The notes below the pieces were generated by a model, which searched no databases, was not told the origin of the DNA, and saw only the letters and a list, made by a program, of their open reading frames with translations. This document shows, piece by piece, positions 42,992 through 44,403 of a stretch of 44,403 nucleotides of DNA. The DNA is from Candidatus Sulfopaludibacter sp. (GTDB lineage Bacteria > Acidobacteriota > Terriglobia > Bryobacterales > Bryobacteraceae). The stretch lies in contig JARLGM010000040.1 of assembly GCA_031292755.1 (NCBI GenBank), positions 1-44,403 on the forward strand, given 5' to 3'. A program made the position numbers and the translations under genes. Position 1 is the first letter of the stretch; every line of letters starts with the position of its first letter.

Positions 42992-43333
42992 ATGACGCCG
43001 GAATCGATTCGAGTGCCCGCGGGAGGACATGAAGCCGCGGGCCGGCCCGACCGACCAAAACTTATGAAACGCATAAATTTCACACTCACGCTTGAAGAAC
43101 TTAGTCTGTTGGCCAGCCTGGCATCCGACCAGCTATTTCGGAGGCAGTTCATCGATCCGAGAATGCCCGGCTACAAAGGCAGTCCGGAAGAGGTGGCGCG
43201 CGGCAAAGCGCTGGTGGGACGCATGCGGCTGATCCTGGATGCCGGCAACGGGCATTCGACGTCAGCGACGGCGGAGAGCCAGCCATCAAAGGAACGGGAG
43301 ATCATACGAAAAACATCTTTGTCGGCAACTTAA
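42992..43333 (+). CDS. Hypothetical protein
   Basis: 113 residues from ATG 42992; ATG 43064 is an alternative that begins MKRINFTLTLEELSLLASLA. The conserved-looking core is residues 25-83 (SDQLFRRQFIDPRMPGYKGS, then EEVARGKALVGRMRLILDAG), mostly helical. The 3' end overlaps the RRM gene by 28 bases and contains that gene's ribosome site. Function unknown. Confidence 0.6.
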   Translation: MTPESIRVPAGGHEAAGRPDRPKLMKRINFTLTLEELSLLASLASDQLFRRQFIDPRMPGYKGSPEEVARGKALVGRMRLILDAGNGHSTSATAESQPSKEREIIRKTSLSAT

Positions 43334-43605
43334 ATTCCGGCACCTCTCCGGCGGCGATCCGCTCCCTTTTTGAACCGCTGGGAACCGTTCGCAAACTCAA
43401 ACTGATGACGGACAGCGATACAGGCCTGTCGCGCGGGTTCGCTTTCGTTGAAATGACGGCGGTGGAAGCGGGGCATGCAATCGCCGCATTGCACGGCAGA
43501 ACAGTGGATGGCCAGACGATCGAAGTGCGGGAGGGCCGGCCGAAACTGCACAGCGGCGTATCCGCGCACAATGCAGCCCGGCAACCATCCGAGCCTCGCC
43601 TGTAG
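43306..43605 (+). CDS. RRM RNA-binding protein with apparent ACG start
   Basis: 99 residues. From 43306 the frame reads ACG AAA AAC ATC TTT, parallel to the GTG AAA AAT ATT TTC start of the RRM gene at 38504. RNP2 IFVGNL is at 4-9 and RNP1 RGFAFVEM at 43-50. The frame is open upstream to 43105 but contains no ATG, GTG or TTG there; the next is ATG 43405, which would remove a third of the domain. GGGAG lies five bases before the ACG, so ACG is the best start. Unlike its paralogue it has no Gly-rich tail. A base error (ATG read as ACG) is the simple alternative. Confidence 0.78.
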   Translation, partial: TKNIFVGNLNSGTSPAAIRSLFEPLGTVRKLKLMTDSDTGLSRGFAFVEMTAVEAGHAIAALHGRTVDGQTIEVREGRPKLHSGVSAHNAARQPSEPRL

Positions 43606-43692
43606 TAGTTGCAGGGCCGGAATTCAGCCACGGCTGGACACTTAGCCAGGATCAAACGCCGGGTGCCCGGCAAATGGATAAGCACTGCGATA

Positions 43693-44022
43693 ATGCCTTT
43701 TGAAAATCACGGAAACCGTGCTTTCACCACGGTCTCGATTGGGAAGAATGCTCCGCCGGCCTCGGGTGTCTACGGTCTGGCGGATGCGCAGCAATGGATT
43801 TATGTCGGGGAGACGGCGAACATTCAAGCCGACCTGCTGAGGCATCTGAAGAATCCTCATTCGTTTCTGAGGAGCCATCCTCCGTCCGGATTCACGTACG
43901 AGCTCAGTGACGCGGAGCAGCGCACAGGGCGCCAGAACCAACTTGTCGTAGAACTGGAACCGGTCGGCAACCGGCTGATTGGGGACCTTTCGAACTCGGC
44001 ATCTCCCGAGAAGGAGTATTGA
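43693..44022 (+). CDS. GIY-YIG-like nuclease-fold protein
   Basis: 109 residues from ATG 43693; a TTG at 43609 would give 137. The segment ASGVYGLADAQQWIYVGETA, then NIQADLLRHLKN has GVY and IYVGE in place of GIY and YIG with correct spacing, and an Arg/His helix after it. GIY-YIG domains occur in repair and homing nucleases, but this is a stand-alone truncated form without an obvious DNA-binding domain; the usual catalytic Glu in the C-terminal part could be one of those near YELSDAEQRTGRQNQLVVEL. Coupled closely to the next gene (one base between stop and ATG). Confidence 0.72.
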   Translation: MPFENHGNRAFTTVSIGKNAPPASGVYGLADAQQWIYVGETANIQADLLRHLKNPHSFLRSHPPSGFTYELSDAEQRTGRQNQLVVELEPVGNRLIGDLSNSASPEKEY

Positions 44023-44023
44023 A

Positions 44024-44263
44024 ATGTCAATCAACAGATTTCGGGTAAAGGAAGCGTTCAGCGCGATGCTGGTAGCGACGCGCAGACGGGAGCAGTTTGT
44101 GGCTGGAGAATTGATCGTTCTGGTCGACGGCGCCGAATCGCCTTCCGAGTCGCGATTTATCCGGCTCAATGGCCTGCGTCCCAGCCGGGGCGTCGATTGC
44201 CGCTACAGCGTGGCATCGGACGAGCTGCGGGAGAAGACCGAAATAGCCGGGCGTCCGCAATAG
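44024..44263 (+). CDS. Small hypothetical protein
   Basis: 79 residues, ATG 44024 with GAAGGAG about 9 bases upstream. Starts SINRFRVKEAFSAMLVATRR, then a beta strand (REQFVAGELIVLVDGAESPS) and SRFIRLNGLRPSRGVDCRYS. Looks like a small soluble protein; probably in one operon with the GIY-YIG-like gene. The remaining 140 bases of the window after it show nothing I can support. Confidence 0.65.
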   Translation: MSINRFRVKEAFSAMLVATRRREQFVAGELIVLVDGAESPSESRFIRLNGLRPSRGVDCRYSVASDELREKTEIAGRPQ

Positions 44264-44403
44264 CTCCACGAATGCGCTCTCTGTTTCGTCACTTCCCGAT
44301 CGGCGCGAGGGTCAAGCGCGCGTTGCTCCACCCGGTACAGTGACGGCACTTGGGCGCTTGGCAAGAGTAGACCAGTAGGGCCCGGCTGAAGTAACCCATT
44401 CTG

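Overview
The window is a high-GC bacterial chromosome segment with dense genes, short spacers and frequent GTG/TTG starts. The mix of genes (a VWFA-related secreted protein, a tricorn/S41 protease with a beta-propeller, a secreted acetamidase/formamidase-type protein, DinB-like protein, narK-type nitrate locus) suggests a soil Acidobacteriota, perhaps near Solibacter/Bryobacter. That placement is inferred from gene content, not from a marker gene.

Layout. 1-2287 (minus): two tandem HlyD/RND-type periplasmic adaptor genes, the second cut by the window edge. 2510-6195 (plus): an asparagine synthase-like amidotransferase followed by a polytopic GT39-type glycosyltransferase, probably a surface polysaccharide or glycan locus. 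6297-6323: a strong intrinsic terminator. 6337-22857 (plus): a compact, single-strand, translationally coupled block of phage structural genes: terminase large subunit, portal, scaffold-like protein, P22-type coat protein, connector and tail terminator candidates, tail tube, a tail assembly chaperone with a programmed -1 frameshift, a very short tape measure, two distal tail proteins, a hub with a lambda gpL-like four-cysteine domain, and a fibre with a glycosidase-like domain. I find no integrase, repressor, replication, lysis or protease gene. The block ends tail-to-tail, overlapping by 23 bp an O-antigen ligase/polymerase gene (minus).

24160-30120: secreted FmdA/AmdA-family protein, tricorn-like protease (minus), Tat-type VWFA protein with a Gly-Pro-Tyr repeat insertion, and a DinB-family protein (minus). 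30214-35937: a five-gene nitrate module: a NarK-type transporter fused to a membrane cytochrome b-like domain and a zinc ribbon, a molybdopterin oxidoreductase, a four-cluster ferredoxin, a Tat-exported Rieske protein and a small membrane protein. A CRP-type palindrome lies just upstream. 35945-36502 (minus) is a TlpA/ResA thioredoxin. 36503-37431 holds no convincing gene.

37432-44263: small hypothetical genes, two RRM RNA-binding proteins (the second apparently starting at ACG), a radical SAM/B12-binding protein (minus), a Crp/Fnr regulator with a decayed inverted partial copy next to it, an XRE regulator (minus) divergent from a strong sigma70 promoter, and a GIY-YIG-like protein. A 26-bp sequence is shared by the two regulatory intergenic regions.

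The strongest candidates for something undescribed are the phage-derived particle cassette (defective prophage or gene-transfer-agent-like) with its textbook A AAA AAC frameshift and cysteine-bearing chaperone extension, and the transporter-cytochrome-Rieske nitrate module.
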